Origin: Pseudoxanthomonas sp. F37
Lineage (GTDB): Bacteria > Pseudomonadota > Gammaproteobacteria > Xanthomonadales > Xanthomonadaceae
DNA length: 64,000 nucleotides
Reading direction: 5' to 3'
Assembly: GCF_022965755.1 (NCBI RefSeq)
Contig: NZ_CP095187.1
Location: forward strand, 372,001-436,000
This document shows positions 42,554 to 51,448 of the stretch, piece after piece. Within the stretch, counting starts at the first letter, position 1, and each line of letters starts with the position of its first letter. Made by a program: the position numbers and the translations under genes. Below the pieces are notes generated by a model, which worked only from the letters and a program-made list of their open reading frames with translations, had not been told where the DNA came from and made no database searches.

Positions 42554-44371
42554 ATGGATCTCATCGCACTGGCCGATGGCCTGCTGTCCCGGCTGCTCGC
42601 CGTCGGGCTGCAGTCGTTGTTGCTCGCCGCCCTGGTGTGGGCGCTGTGCCGTTACCTGCCGCGACTGGATGCGCGCACCCGGGCCTGGTTGTGGTGGCTG
42701 GTCGCCACGCAGATGGTGGTGGGCCTGTTCTGGCATGCGCCGGTCGCGCTGCCCCTGCTGCCGGCCGAGTCCCTCGCCGCGCCGGTGGTGATGGCCGCGG
42801 CCGCCGGGACGGCGACATATGCGGCGCCCCCGATGGCGGCCGCGCCGGTGCCTGCGATGCAGGCATCGCGGATCGACACCGGCGTTCTGCTGCTGGTTGC
42901 CTGGTGGGCCGGCGTCGCGGTGATGCTGGCCAACACGCTGCGCCACGCCTGGCGCCTGCGTGGCCAGCTCCGGCGCGCACGCCCCTGCCGCGACCGCCGC
43001 GTGCTGGCGCTTTACCGCGCGCTGGCGCATCGGCTGGGCGTCGCCGCTGCGCCTGCACTGCGGGTCAGCGACGACATCGACTCGCCGATGCTGGCCCGGC
43101 CCTGGCGTCCGGTGCTGATGCTGCCGGCTTCCAGCCTGGCCACGATGGGCGACGACGACCTGAGCATGGCCCTGCACCACGAACTGGCGCACCTGCAGCG
43201 CCACGACCTCTGGTGGGCGTGGATGCCGGCGCTGGCGCAGCACCTGTTCTTTTTCCATCCGGTCGCGCACCTGGCCGTGCGCGAATACGCCTTCGCCCGC
43301 GAAGTCGCCTGCGATGCCGCCGTGCTGCAGGACGAACAGCACGCCCCCCATGACTACGGACGCCTGCTGGTGAAGCTGGGCGTCGCCACCGCACCTGCGC
43401 CGGCACTGGCCGGCGCCTCTCCCACGTTCCGCATCCTGAAGAGGAGACTGCTCATGTTGCAGCACACCGTTTCCCCGCTGCGCAGCAGCGCGCTGGCCCT
43501 GACCCTCGGCATCGTGCTGCTGGGCGTGGTGCCGTACCGCGTGACCGCCAGCAGCACGCCGGTTGCGGCGGCGGCTGCCGCGGTGTCCCTGGCGCCGACG
43601 CCCGTCGCCGCACCCGTGGCTCCGGCGCCGGCCGATTCCCGGCCCGCACCGGCGCCGGTGGCGGCGCCGCGAGCCACGGTGGTCGCAGACGCGCGCGACA
43701 TGCCGGCACCCCCGGCGCCGCCCGCACCGCCCAGCGTGTCGCCACCGCCCGCCCCGGCGCCGCCCGCCCCGCCCGCCATGCGCGGCACGTGGAGCATCGG
43801 TGGCGACCGCAATGGCGATGCCTATGTGCTGATCTACGACGACGAAGTGACGATGGCCGGGCACAGCGACGACATCCGCATCGCCCGGACCCTGCAACAG
43901 GGCAAGGCGCCAGTGTTGTGGCTGCGCGAGGATGGCAAGCAGTACATCGTGCGCGATCTGCCCACGCTGGAGCGACTGAAGGCCGCGCACGCACCGATGG
44001 AAGCCCTCGGCGCCCAGCAGGGCAGGTTGGGCGAACAGCAGGGCGCACTGGGCGAGCGCCAGGGCGCGTTGGGCACGAAGCAGGGCGAACTCGGCATGAA
44101 GATGGCCACCCTCGCCACGGAGCGGTCCGCCGCCGCGGCGAACGGAAGCGGAAGCCGCGAGCAGGAACTCGACCGCAGGATGGATGCGCTGGCGCGCGAA
44201 CAGGAGGCCCTGGCCCGGCAGCAGGAGGCCTTGGCCCGCCAGCAGGAACCGTTGGCGCGGCAGCAGGAGGCGCTCGCCCGCCGGCAGCAGGCCGCGGCCG
44301 CACAGGCCCAGCGCGACGTCGACCGCCTGGTCGATGACGCCATCCGCAGCGGCAAGGCGCAGCGCCTCTGA
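42554..44371 (+). CDS. M56 (BlaR1-like) membrane metallopeptidase with Gln-rich repeat tail
   Basis: A 605-residue membrane protein. Four N-terminal helices surround the zinc peptidase motif HHELAHLQRHD and the downstream E-x-x-CD (REVACDAAVL), the BlaR1/MecR1 protease that cleaves its repressor. After the last helix (ALTLGIVLLGVVPY) there is no penicillin-binding sensor domain. Instead come a Pro/Ala linker, a small domain (GDAYVLIYDDEVTMAGHSDD) and a tail of heptads (LGEQQGA, LGERQGA, LGTKQGE) plus repeats of LARQQEA. The input is therefore not an acylated beta-lactam sensor of the usual kind. No beta-lactamase is adjacent. Confidence 0.9.
   Translation: MDLIALADGLLSRLLAVGLQSLLLAALVWALCRYLPRLDARTRAWLWWLVATQMVVGLFWHAPVALPLLPAESLAAPVVMAAAAGTATYAAPPMAAAPVPAMQASRIDTGVLLLVAWWAGVAVMLANTLRHAWRLRGQLRRARPCRDRRVLALYRALAHRLGVAAAPALRVSDDIDSPMLARPWRPVLMLPASSLATMGDDDLSMALHHELAHLQRHDLWWAWMPALAQHLFFFHPVAHLAVREYAFAREVACDAAVLQDEQHAPHDYGRLLVKLGVATAPAPALAGASPTFRILKRRLLMLQHTVSPLRSSALALTLGIVLLGVVPYRVTASSTPVAAAAAAVSLAPTPVAAPVAPAPADSRPAPAPVAAPRATVVADARDMPAPPAPPAPPSVSPPPAPAPPAPPAMRGTWSIGGDRNGDAYVLIYDDEVTMAGHSDDIRIARTLQQGKAPVLWLREDGKQYIVRDLPTLERLKAAHAPMEALGAQQGRLGEQQGALGERQGALGTKQGELGMKMATLATERSAAAANGSGSREQELDRRMDALAREQEALARQQEALARQQEPLARQQEALARRQQAAAAQAQRDVDRLVDDAIRSGKAQRL
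43990..44310 (+). repeat. Two in-gene heptad repeat blocks
   Basis: DNA repeats inside the M56 gene encode about five G-x-x-QG-x-L heptads (near 44003-44100) and four or five ARQQEAL heptads (near 44195-44290). Both predict coiled coils in the periplasmic or cytoplasmic tail and are candidates for copy-number variation. Confidence 0.75.
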
Positions 44372-44380
44372 GCGGGGCGT

Positions 44381-44671
44381 TCAGTCGTCCGCAGGCCGCC
44401 CGCTCCACTGCGAGCGGGCGATGCGGATGATCGCGCGGACCTGCTCGCGGTCGCGATGGCGGGAAACGGGAATGGCGCCCAGCCGCAACGCCTGCTCGCG
44501 CAGTTCCTCGGTCAGGTCGTAATGCGCACCGCTGCGCTTGTCCTGGAAGGCGCGCCTTGGCATGCCCAGGCGCACCGCCATCGCATGCAGTTCGTCCAGC
44601 GTGTCGGCCATCATGTGGGCCCAGCGCCGACCCCGCCACAAGGTGACCGCATCGTCCACGTAGACGCTCAT
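44381..44671 (-). CDS. DUF4031 domain-containing protein
   Basis: A 96-residue protein, start MSVYVDDAVTLWRGRRWAHM, with the DUF4031 signature (Asp pair, W-x-H-M-x-A-D-T, LGMPRRAFQ, HYDLTEELREQALRLGA). Its ATG overlaps the stop of the DUF3037 gene by 4 bp (ATGA), so it is the third gene of a tightly coupled operon. DUF4031 has no established function. Its stop faces the convergent M56 gene across 9 bp. Confidence 0.85.
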   Translation of the reverse strand: MSVYVDDAVTLWRGRRWAHMMADTLDELHAMAVRLGMPRRAFQDKRSGAHYDLTEELREQALRLGAIPVSRHRDREQVRAIIRIARSQWSGRPADD

Positions 44672-45075
44672 CGCGGCTCGCTGGCCTTCGGCGGACGCAC
44701 CATGCGGTCCATCAGGTGTTCCAGCGTGGCCCCCAGGTCGCCGCAGCGGCCCATGTGCACCGGCGAGGTCTGGATGATGGAGCTGCGCCTGGCCGTGAGC
44801 CAGTGGAAGCGCGCACGCGGCGGCAGCAGGCCGATCGGCGCGGCCGCTTCGCCGCCGCGGCAGATCGCCGGGATGGTATCTAGGTGGCGGCGCAGCGATT
44901 CCATGTCCAGCGTGGGGTCCAGTGCGAGCAGCCGGGCTTCGTCCAGTTCGATGCGCGCCTCCAGGAACTTCGCGCGCTCGCACGACAGGATGATGCCGAC
45001 GTTGACGAACTCCTCGCGCTCCACGCGCGGGACGACGCGGATCACCGCATAGTCGTAGGTGTCATGCGCGCGCAC
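44668..45075 (-). CDS. DUF3037 domain-containing protein
   Basis: A 135-residue protein. I take the GTG at 45075 (VRAHDTYDYAVIRV), which overlaps the kinase-like gene by 14 bp and gives the family length. Conserved features are DYAVIRVVPRVEREEFVNVG at the start, then CRGGEAAAPIGLL and SIIQTSPVHMG. DUF3037 genes are typically adjacent to HipA-like kinase genes, as here. Function unknown; a partner or regulator of the kinase is plausible. Confidence 0.85.
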   Translation of the reverse strand: MRAHDTYDYAVIRVVPRVEREEFVNVGIILSCERAKFLEARIELDEARLLALDPTLDMESLRRHLDTIPAICRGGEAAAPIGLLPPRARFHWLTARRSSIIQTSPVHMGRCGDLGATLEHLMDRMVRPPKASEPR

Positions 45076-45835
45076 GGATCGCCTCCTGCACGAACGCATC
45101 GCGCTGCGCCACGCGGCGGACCAGGTACTCGACGTACGCGGCCCGCTGCGTCGCCGGATCGCCGAAACCGTCGGGTCCCTGCAACCACGCATCGGGCACC
45201 TCGGCGACGATGCCGGCAATGGCGGCTTCGCTCAGCATGGCCGCCATGCCGGCGTCGATTTCCGCCAGCTGCGAGGCCCAGCGCAGCAGTACGTGGTCGC
45301 GGATCAGCGCGAACGGCTTGCCCGCGCCGGAGGCATCGCCGTCCCAGCCATGGTGGAAGTACAGCGCCGCGCCATGGTCGATCAGGTAAAGCCTGCGGTG
45401 CCACATCAGCAGGTTGGTGTTGCGCGCGGTGCGGTCGACGTTGCTGATGAAGGCGTCGAACCAGACGATGCGCGACGCCAGGTCCGCGCCGGGCTGTTCG
45501 GCCACCGGATCGAAGTTCACCGCGCCCGGCAGGTAGTCCATCGCCAGGTTGAGTCCGGCGCTGGCCTTGATCAGGTCCTGGATCTCCGGGTCGCCTTCGG
45601 TGCGCGCCAGCTCGGCATCCAGGTCCATCAGCGCCAGGTCCGGCATCGGCAGGCCCAGCGTGCGGGCCAGGCCGCCGGCGATCACCTCGGCCACCAGCGC
45701 CTTCGGGCCCTGGCCGGCGCCACGGAACTTCAGCACGTAGAGGCCGTCGTCGTCGGCCTCCACGACGGCGGGCATGGAGCCGCCTTCGCGCAGCGGGGTG
45801 ACGTAGCGGGTGGCGGTGCGCAGGGGAAGCGTCAT
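45062..45835 (-). CDS. HipA-like kinase (HipA_2 family)
   Basis: A 257-residue protein with a phosphatidylinositol 3/4-kinase-like fold, related to the C-lobe of HipA. Visible motifs: LYVLKFRGAGQG (ATP-binding Lys), LIVWFDAFISNVDR spelled here as RIVWFDAFISNVDRTARN (catalytic Asp/Asn loop), and LYLIDHGAALYFHH (metal-binding Asp). It is shorter than HipA (440) and has no HipB antitoxin next to it. It begins an operon with DUF3037 and DUF4031 genes, each overlapping the next. A kinase-based regulatory or toxin system is possible but unproven. Confidence 0.85.
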   Translation of the reverse strand: MTLPLRTATRYVTPLREGGSMPAVVEADDDGLYVLKFRGAGQGPKALVAEVIAGGLARTLGLPMPDLALMDLDAELARTEGDPEIQDLIKASAGLNLAMDYLPGAVNFDPVAEQPGADLASRIVWFDAFISNVDRTARNTNLLMWHRRLYLIDHGAALYFHHGWDGDASGAGKPFALIRDHVLLRWASQLAEIDAGMAAMLSEAAIAGIVAEVPDAWLQGPDGFGDPATQRAAYVEYLVRRVAQRDAFVQEAIRARA

Positions 45836-45868
45836 CAGGCCGCTAGGATAGCGCGCCCGCGCACCGGC

Positions 45869-46927
45869 TCAGGTGGAACGCGCCACGCCCATGCGCCGCA
45901 ACAGCAGGTAGACCCCCATGCTCGAGGCCGCGCCCAGCAGCAGTGCGAATGCCAGCCCATGGGCGCTGTGCGCGAACGGCAGGCCGGGCAGGTTCATGCC
46001 GAACACGCCGGCGACCAGGCTGGGCGGCAGCAGCAGGGCGGTGATCATCGACAGCACGTACAGGTGGCGGTTGGTGCGCTCGGCCAGCTTGGCGGCCACC
46101 TCGTCCTGCAGCAGGCGCGCGCGTTCCTGCAGCGTGCCGACATCGCCGTCCAGGTCGTCGAACCGCTGGTTGAGGCGTGCGATGGCGGCGAGCAGCGCGT
46201 CGTCGGCATCGCCCGCATGACGCTGCTCGAACGGTTTCAGCACACGCCGCATGGCGGTGAGCGGCCGGTGCAGGCGCACTGTCTGGTGGCGCAGTTGTGC
46301 CAGGTCGCGGCGCTCTTCGCCGATGCTGTCCGCCAGCACGCGGTCTTCGATGCGGTCCAGCCGTACGGACAGCCCGTCGCTGCTGCGCTCGACCGTGTCG
46401 GCGAAGCGTGCGGCCACCATCTCGAGCAGGCGCACGGGCGAGTCGGCGGGCGTGCCGGCGACGACCGCACGGCGCACCGCCTCCAGCGAACGCAGCGCCT
46501 GCCGTCGCGCGGTGACCAGCAGGCCGCCCGCCATCGCGAAATGCAGCCAGCCGATGCCATCGTCGCCGCGCAGCTGGCCCTCGGCCGCCAGATCGACACC
46601 GCGCTGGTGCGTCCAGTCGACGAACACGCCGTGCGCCACCGTGTCTTCGAGTTGCAGGTTGACGTGCGTGTCCGGCGACAGCAGCGTCGCCTGCGCCTGC
46701 TCGGGCAGCGCCAGCCGTGCGACGAACTGCGCACTGCGGACATCGCTCAGGTCCAGGTGCAGCCAGTGCCAGTCATCGCCGGCGGGATGACGCAACGCAT
46801 GCGCATCGCACGTTGCCGGATCGAGCGGATGGGCGCGTCCATCGCCGTCGAACCGGTATAGCCAGAGCGCACCCGGCCATCCGGGAGAAGCCGGCAAGGA
46901 CGCCTTGTGATCGGATGGGACGGCCAT
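45869..46927 (-). CDS. zntB: CorA-family metal transporter, ZntB type
   Basis: A 352-residue inner-membrane transporter. A large cytoplasmic domain of beta strands and long helices (LWLYRFDGDGRAHPL ... LRHQTVRLHRPLTAMRRVL) is followed by two C-terminal helices with the CorA signature GMN (LVAGVFGMNLPGLPF). Substitution of the usual following residues by LPGLPF points to the ZntB subgroup, which moves Zn2+. It is probably monocistronic. Confidence 0.88.
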   Translation of the reverse strand: MAVPSDHKASLPASPGWPGALWLYRFDGDGRAHPLDPATCDAHALRHPAGDDWHWLHLDLSDVRSAQFVARLALPEQAQATLLSPDTHVNLQLEDTVAHGVFVDWTHQRGVDLAAEGQLRGDDGIGWLHFAMAGGLLVTARRQALRSLEAVRRAVVAGTPADSPVRLLEMVAARFADTVERSSDGLSVRLDRIEDRVLADSIGEERRDLAQLRHQTVRLHRPLTAMRRVLKPFEQRHAGDADDALLAAIARLNQRFDDLDGDVGTLQERARLLQDEVAAKLAERTNRHLYVLSMITALLLPPSLVAGVFGMNLPGLPFAHSAHGLAFALLLGAASSMGVYLLLRRMGVARST

Positions 46928-47004
46928 GCATGACAGCCGGGCGACGGTGGGGTGACGATCAGGCTACCGTCGCCATGTGCCGGTTCCGTGACAGGCGGCG
47001 GCCG

Positions 47005-47472
47005 TCATCCCGCCGGAAGCGACTCCGCGCCCCCGCGCTGAAGCGGATCGGGCAACGGCGCGCCGTTGGGCGTGAAGGCCAGCGAGACCGAGTTCAGGCA
47101 ATGCCGCTCGCCGGTCGGCGGCGGGCCATCGGGGAACACGTGGCCCAGGTGGCTGTGGCAGCGCGCGCAGACGATCTCGGTACGGACCATGCCGTAGCTC
47201 GTGTCGCGGATGCGGCCGACGTGCGCTTCGTCCACCGGCTGGAAGAAGCTCGGCCAGCCGGTGCCGGAGTCGAACTTGGCGCTGGAGCGGAACAGCGGCA
47301 GGCCGCACAGGCGGCAGGTGTAGACGCCGTCCTGCTTGTTGTCCAGGAATACGCCGCAGAACGGGGCCTCGGTACCATGCTGCAGCAGCACCCGGCGCTC
47401 GTCTTCGCTCAGGCCGGCGATCAGCGCCGTGCGCTGCGCATCGGTGGGCGGGGTGAGGTCGAAGGCCGTCAT
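47005..47472 (-). CDS. msrB: Peptide-methionine (R)-S-oxide reductase
   Basis: A 155-residue MsrB that repairs oxidised methionine. Two Zn-binding CxxC pairs are visible (CRLCG and CARCHSHLGHVF). The catalytic Cys is in ERHCLNSVSLAF, and the conserved FDSGTGWPSFFQP is present. There is no signal peptide, so it acts in the cytoplasm. It stands alone on the minus strand. Confidence 0.97.
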   Translation of the reverse strand: MTAFDLTPPTDAQRTALIAGLSEDERRVLLQHGTEAPFCGVFLDNKQDGVYTCRLCGLPLFRSSAKFDSGTGWPSFFQPVDEAHVGRIRDTSYGMVRTEIVCARCHSHLGHVFPDGPPPTGERHCLNSVSLAFTPNGAPLPDPLQRGGAESLPAG

Positions 47473-47570
47473 GGAGGTGCTCCGCGGGAAGGGGTGCCGC
47501 CGATATGGTGCCGGCCGGTGCCCATCACAACCCGCGGCGGCATCGCCGCCCCCTCTGCGCCTGCTGCCGT

Positions 47571-47599
47571 CGCCGGCGCCACGCGATGTGGCGCCGGCG
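47571..47599 (-). terminator. Strong hairpin after the DUF3016 gene
   Basis: A perfect 12-bp stem (CGCCGGCGCCAC / GTGGCGCCGGCG) with a 5-nt loop lies 11 bp after the stop. There is no T-run on either side, so it may act in mRNA 3'-end protection instead of intrinsic termination. Confidence 0.5.
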
Positions 47600-47610
47600 T
47601 GGGGGTGGGA

Positions 47611-48183
47611 TCAGGGCGTGGCCGTCAGCGTCGCGTTGTCCTTGAACTCGCGGCGCAGCCAGTCGTCGATCAGGCGCTTCTCGTAGCGCAGGTTGTCGTT
47701 GCTGTTGACGTTGGTGCCCGTCAGGAAGCCATGGTCGACCAGCTTGCGCTCGCCTTCGGCCAGCACCTGCCCGTCGGGGCCCTTCACGACGAAGCGCAGC
47801 GTCATCCGCGGCGGGTAGATGTCCTTGACGATGCGGATGTCCTGCATCGCCGGGCGCACGACGGGCTCGTACCGGCCCGCGCGGTCGATGTCGGTGATGG
47901 TGACGTCCATCGTCTGGCCGCGCGCCAGGCGCTGGCCGGCTTCGTCCCGCAGGTAGCGCGCCAGGTCGACCACCCACGTGCCCTGTTCGGATTCCCAACG
48001 GTTGCCGCTGAACTTGATTTCGCTGAACTGCGCGGGGTCGGTCCACTGGACGCTGACCGCGCCCCCGTCGGTGGGCAGGCTGCGCGGAATGTCGGGGTCG
48101 GTGACGTTCTTCGGCCGCGCCTGGCCGGGCAGTGCGGCGGCCAGCGCGATGAAGGCGGTGAGCAGCAGGGCGGGGGCTTTCAT
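47611..48183 (-). CDS. DUF3016 exported protein
   Basis: A 190-residue protein with signal peptide LLLTAFIALAAALPGQA. The mature part contains the DUF3016 pattern: VQWTDPAQFSEIKFSGNR, WVVDLARYLRDEAGQRL, VTITDIDRAGRYEP, PRMTLRFVVKGPDG and a closing YEKRLIDDWLRREF. DUF3016 proteins are periplasmic, common in gamma-proteobacteria, and uncharacterised. Monocistronic. Confidence 0.85.
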   Translation of the reverse strand: MKAPALLLTAFIALAAALPGQARPKNVTDPDIPRSLPTDGGAVSVQWTDPAQFSEIKFSGNRWESEQGTWVVDLARYLRDEAGQRLARGQTMDVTITDIDRAGRYEPVVRPAMQDIRIVKDIYPPRMTLRFVVKGPDGQVLAEGERKLVDHGFLTGTNVNSNDNLRYEKRLIDDWLRREFKDNATLTATP

Positions 48184-48282
48184 GGGCGTTCCTCGGCGGG
48201 TAACCAGGGCGATTGTGCGCCCGGGCGCAAACCGGCGGCTACGTCGACTCCGGCCCGGCTTACGGACGGTTCAGGGCGGGGG

Positions 48283-49200
48283 TCATGCTGTCCGCGGGTT
48301 GCGCATGCGCTCCACGTCGCGCAGCGGCGGCGCGCCGAACATGCGGCTGTACTCGCGGCTGAACTGGGAGGGGCTCTCGTAGCCCACGCGATGCCCTGCG
48401 CTGGCGGCATCCATCACCTCGCTGAGCATCAGGCGCCTGGCCTCCTGCAACCGCAGCTGCTTCTGGTACTGCAGCGGGCTCATCGCGGTGACCGCCTTGA
48501 AATGATGGTGCAGGGCCGAAGGGCTCATGTGCACTTCGCGGGCGATATGGTCGATCCGCAGTGGCTGCGTGTAGTGCTGGCGCAGCCAATGGATGGCCTT
48601 GGCCACGCGCTGGCCCTGGCTGTCGGCGATACCGATGTGGCGCAGCATCGCGCCCTGCGGGCTGCACAGCACGCGGTACAGGATCTCGCGCTCCACCAGC
48701 GGGGCCAGCAGCGGGATGTCGCGCGGCGTGTCGAGCAGGCGCACCAGGCGCGCGGCGGCATCGAGCATCTCCACGCTGCTGGGCTGCAGGAACAGGCCGC
48801 GCGAGGGCGGCGGCAGCGGCGCCTTCGCCGATTCGGCTTCGGTGACCATCTCGGCGATGGTGGCGGCCGAGAGCTTCAGGATCAGGCACAGGTAGGGCGC
48901 CTCGGCCGACGCCTCGGTCACCTGGCCTGTCACCGGCAGGTCGACCGAAGCGACGACGAAGCGGCTGGCGTCGTACTCGTAGACCTCGTCGGCCAGGATC
49001 GCGCGCTTGGCGCCCTGCACGATCAGGCACAGTGCCGCCTCCTGCATGCCGCGCATCGGTAGCGCCATCGGCGCGCTGAGCCGCGAGAAGTGCAGGTTGG
49101 GGATGGCCGTGGTATGGAAACCGTCGGTGCCGGTGGATCGTTCAACCAGAGAGGCCAGTTCGCGGACGCGGTCATCGAGGCGAGCGGTGTCATCGGGCAT
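48283..49200 (-). CDS. AraC-family transcriptional regulator
   Basis: A 305-residue regulator. The ATG at 49200 (MPDDTARLDDRV) gives the family length. Residues ~20-185 are an AraC_N cupin-like sensor (ALCLIVQGAKRAIL, DLPVTGQVTEAS). Two helix-turn-helix motifs lie at the C-terminus (IDHIAREVHMSPSALHHHFK and VGYESPSQFSREYSRMFG). It is divergent from an SDR oxidoreductase at 49398, 197 bp away; regulators of this subgroup often control the adjacent SDR and aldo/keto reductase genes, which fits here. Confidence 0.92.
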   Translation of the reverse strand: MPDDTARLDDRVRELASLVERSTGTDGFHTTAIPNLHFSRLSAPMALPMRGMQEAALCLIVQGAKRAILADEVYEYDASRFVVASVDLPVTGQVTEASAEAPYLCLILKLSAATIAEMVTEAESAKAPLPPPSRGLFLQPSSVEMLDAAARLVRLLDTPRDIPLLAPLVEREILYRVLCSPQGAMLRHIGIADSQGQRVAKAIHWLRQHYTQPLRIDHIAREVHMSPSALHHHFKAVTAMSPLQYQKQLRLQEARRLMLSEVMDAASAGHRVGYESPSQFSREYSRMFGAPPLRDVERMRNPRTA

Positions 49201-49397
49201 GGGCGGGGCCTGCGGGAAGGACGTGGGGAGTGGGAGCGAGTCTACGCAGGGTGCCGATGGATGGAACCGCCCGCGGAGGCTGCGCGCAGGATCAGGCAAG
49301 GATGGTGGAGGAACCGGATATCGGCCGGGCGGCGGGGGCGCCCAGACTGCGCAGCATCCCGGCGCAGCCCGCGCCTACTCCCCCAACGAGGTGTCCC

Positions 49398-50132
49398 ATG
49401 TCCGGAATCCAAGGAAAAGTCATCGCCATCACCGGTGCCAGCAGCGGCATCGGCGAAGCCGCCGCGCGCGAACTCGCCCGCCGCGGCGCCCATGTTGTCC
49501 TCGGCGCCCGCCGTACCGCCCGCCTGGAGCGGCTGGTCGCCGAGATCACCGCTGCCGGCGGCAGCGCGCGCTGCCGTGCGCTGGATGTCACCCGCCTGGA
49601 AGACGTGCAGGCGTTCGTGGCGTTCGCCCAGGCCGAACACGGCCGGCTCGATGCGATCGTCAACAATGCCGGCATCATGCCGCTGTCGCCGCTGGCCGCG
49701 CTGAAGATCGACGAGTGGAATGCCATGATCGACGTCAACATCCGCGGCGTCCTGCATGGCATCGCCGCCGCGCTGCCGGTCATGCAGGCGCAGGGTCGAG
49801 GGCAGGTAATCAACGTCGCCTCCACGGCCGGGCACCGCGTGTGGCCCAGCGCGTCGGTGTACTGCGCCACCAAGCATGCAGTCCTGGCCATTTCCGAAGG
49901 CCTGCGCCAGGAGCACGACAACCTGCGCGTCACCGTGGTCTCGCCCGGCGTCACCACCAGCGAACTGGCCGAGACCACCAGCGATGCCGGCATCAAGGCC
50001 TGGCTGGAGGATTTCCGCCAGGTCGCGATTCCCGCCGAGGCCGTCGCGCGCGCGATCGCCTACGCGGTCGAGCAGCCCGACGACGTGGATGTCAGCGAGG
50101 TCATCGTGCGACCGGCGGCCAGCGCGAACTGA
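49398..50132 (+). CDS. SDR-family NAD(P)-dependent oxidoreductase
   Basis: A 244-residue classical short-chain dehydrogenase. The nucleotide motif is TGASSGIG, followed by NNAG at ~90, the catalytic Ser in NVASTAGH, and the Y-x3-K pair YCATK. The start (MSGIQGKVIAITG) is at the usual position. Substrate is unknown. It lies upstream of an aldo/keto reductase on the same strand and is divergent from an AraC regulator. Confidence 0.93.
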   Translation: MSGIQGKVIAITGASSGIGEAAARELARRGAHVVLGARRTARLERLVAEITAAGGSARCRALDVTRLEDVQAFVAFAQAEHGRLDAIVNNAGIMPLSPLAALKIDEWNAMIDVNIRGVLHGIAAALPVMQAQGRGQVINVASTAGHRVWPSASVYCATKHAVLAISEGLRQEHDNLRVTVVSPGVTTSELAETTSDAGIKAWLEDFRQVAIPAEAVARAIAYAVEQPDDVDVSEVIVRPAASAN

Positions 50133-50232
50133 GCCTTCGCCGGCGGGCAACGAAGTTTTCCACGCCCAGGGGTTGCCGCGGGCGGATCGGGGGAGTGCAA
50201 TGGCGCACTCCCCCGCTTCTGGAACCTTTCCC

Positions 50233-51267
50233 ATGGAATACCGTTACCTCGGTGCGTCCGGCTTCCGCGTGCCCGTCCTGTCCTTCGGCACCGGTACCTT
50301 CGGCGGGCAGGGCGCCCTGTTCAGCGCCTGGGGCAGCACCGATGTGGCCGAAGCCCGCCGCCTGGTGGACATCTGCCTCGATGCCGGCCTCACCCTGTTC
50401 GACAGCGCCGACGTCTATTCGAAAGGCGCAGCGGAGGAAATACTCGGCCAGGCCATCAAGGGCCGGCCGCGCGATGGCCTGCTGATCTCCACCAAGGCCA
50501 CCTTCCGGTTCGGCGACGGCGAGAACCAGGTGGGGTCATCGCGCCACCACCTGATCAATGCGGTGGATGGCGCGCTCAGGCGCCTGGGCACCGACTACAT
50601 CGACCTGTTCCAGCTGCATGGCTTCGATGCGCGCCCGCCCGTGGAGGAAGTGCTGTCCACTCTCGACACGCTGGTCAAGGCCGGCAAGATCCGGTACCTG
50701 GGCGTCTCCAACTTCTCAGGCTGGCACCTGATGAAGTCGCTGGCTGCCGCCGATCGCCACGGCTGGACGCGCTACGTGGCGCATCAGGCGTACTACTCGC
50801 TGGTCGGCCGCGACTACGAATGGGAGCTGATGCCGCTGGCCGCCGACCAGGGCGTGGGCGCCGTGGTGTGGAGCCCGCTGGGCTGGGGCCGCCTGACCGG
50901 CAAGATCCGCCGCGGCCAGCCGCTACCGGAAACCAGCCGCCTGCAGTCCCAGGCCGCCCACGATGCCGGTCCGCAGGTGGACATGGACTACCTGTACGAC
51001 GTGGTCGACGCCCTGGATGAGGTCGCACAGGAGACCGGCAAGTCGATCCCGCAGGTCGCGCTGAACTGGCTGCTGCAGCGGCCGACCGTGAGCACCGTGG
51101 TGATCGGGGCACGCAACGAGGAACAGCTGAAGCAGAACCTCGGCGCGGTCGGCTGGAACCTCACCCCGGAGCAGGTGGCCAAACTGGATGCCGCCAGCCA
51201 GCGGCCCAAGCCTTACCCGTACTGGCATCAGGCAGGCTTTGCCTACCGCAATCCCACGCCGGTCTGA
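50233..51267 (+). CDS. Aldo/keto reductase
   Basis: A 344-residue TIM-barrel NADPH-dependent reductase. The catalytic set is visible: Asp and Tyr in LFDSADVYSKG, Lys in ISTKATFRFG and His in LFQLHGFD. The NADP-binding end is VVIGARNEEQLKQNL. The start MEYRYLGASGFRV is typical of AKR-type proteins. It follows the SDR gene by 100 bp and is followed by a palindromic repeat. Confidence 0.94.
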   Translation: MEYRYLGASGFRVPVLSFGTGTFGGQGALFSAWGSTDVAEARRLVDICLDAGLTLFDSADVYSKGAAEEILGQAIKGRPRDGLLISTKATFRFGDGENQVGSSRHHLINAVDGALRRLGTDYIDLFQLHGFDARPPVEEVLSTLDTLVKAGKIRYLGVSNFSGWHLMKSLAAADRHGWTRYVAHQAYYSLVGRDYEWELMPLAADQGVGAVVWSPLGWGRLTGKIRRGQPLPETSRLQSQAAHDAGPQVDMDYLYDVVDALDEVAQETGKSIPQVALNWLLQRPTVSTVVIGARNEEQLKQNLGAVGWNLTPEQVAKLDAASQRPKPYPYWHQAGFAYRNPTPV

Positions 51268-51295
51268 CCGCGACATCCCTTGATCCGGTGATCGC

Positions 51296-51370
51296 GTAGG
51301 AGCGCCCCTTGGGCGCGATGCTCTTGGTGCAATCGCGAGAAATGCATCGCGCCCAAGTGGCGCTCCTACA
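51296..51370. repeat. GTAGGAGCG palindromic repeat, copy 3
   Basis: Arms GTAGGAGCGCCCCTTGGGCG and CGCCCAAGTGGCGCTCCTAC pair with one or two mismatches around a loop of ~30 nt. It fills the gap between the aldo/keto reductase and amidohydrolase genes. Confidence 0.8.
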
Positions 51371-51448
51371 AAAGCAGCGGTCAAGGCAGACCCTCCCCGG
51401 CGGAAGGACTTGCTAGAGTCACGCCTCTTTGCCCGATACGGAGTTCCG

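Noticed and set aside
42157-44371. Beta-lactam resistance operon
   Set aside because: BlaI- and BlaR1-like genes are present but there is no beta-lactamase and no penicillin-binding sensor domain.
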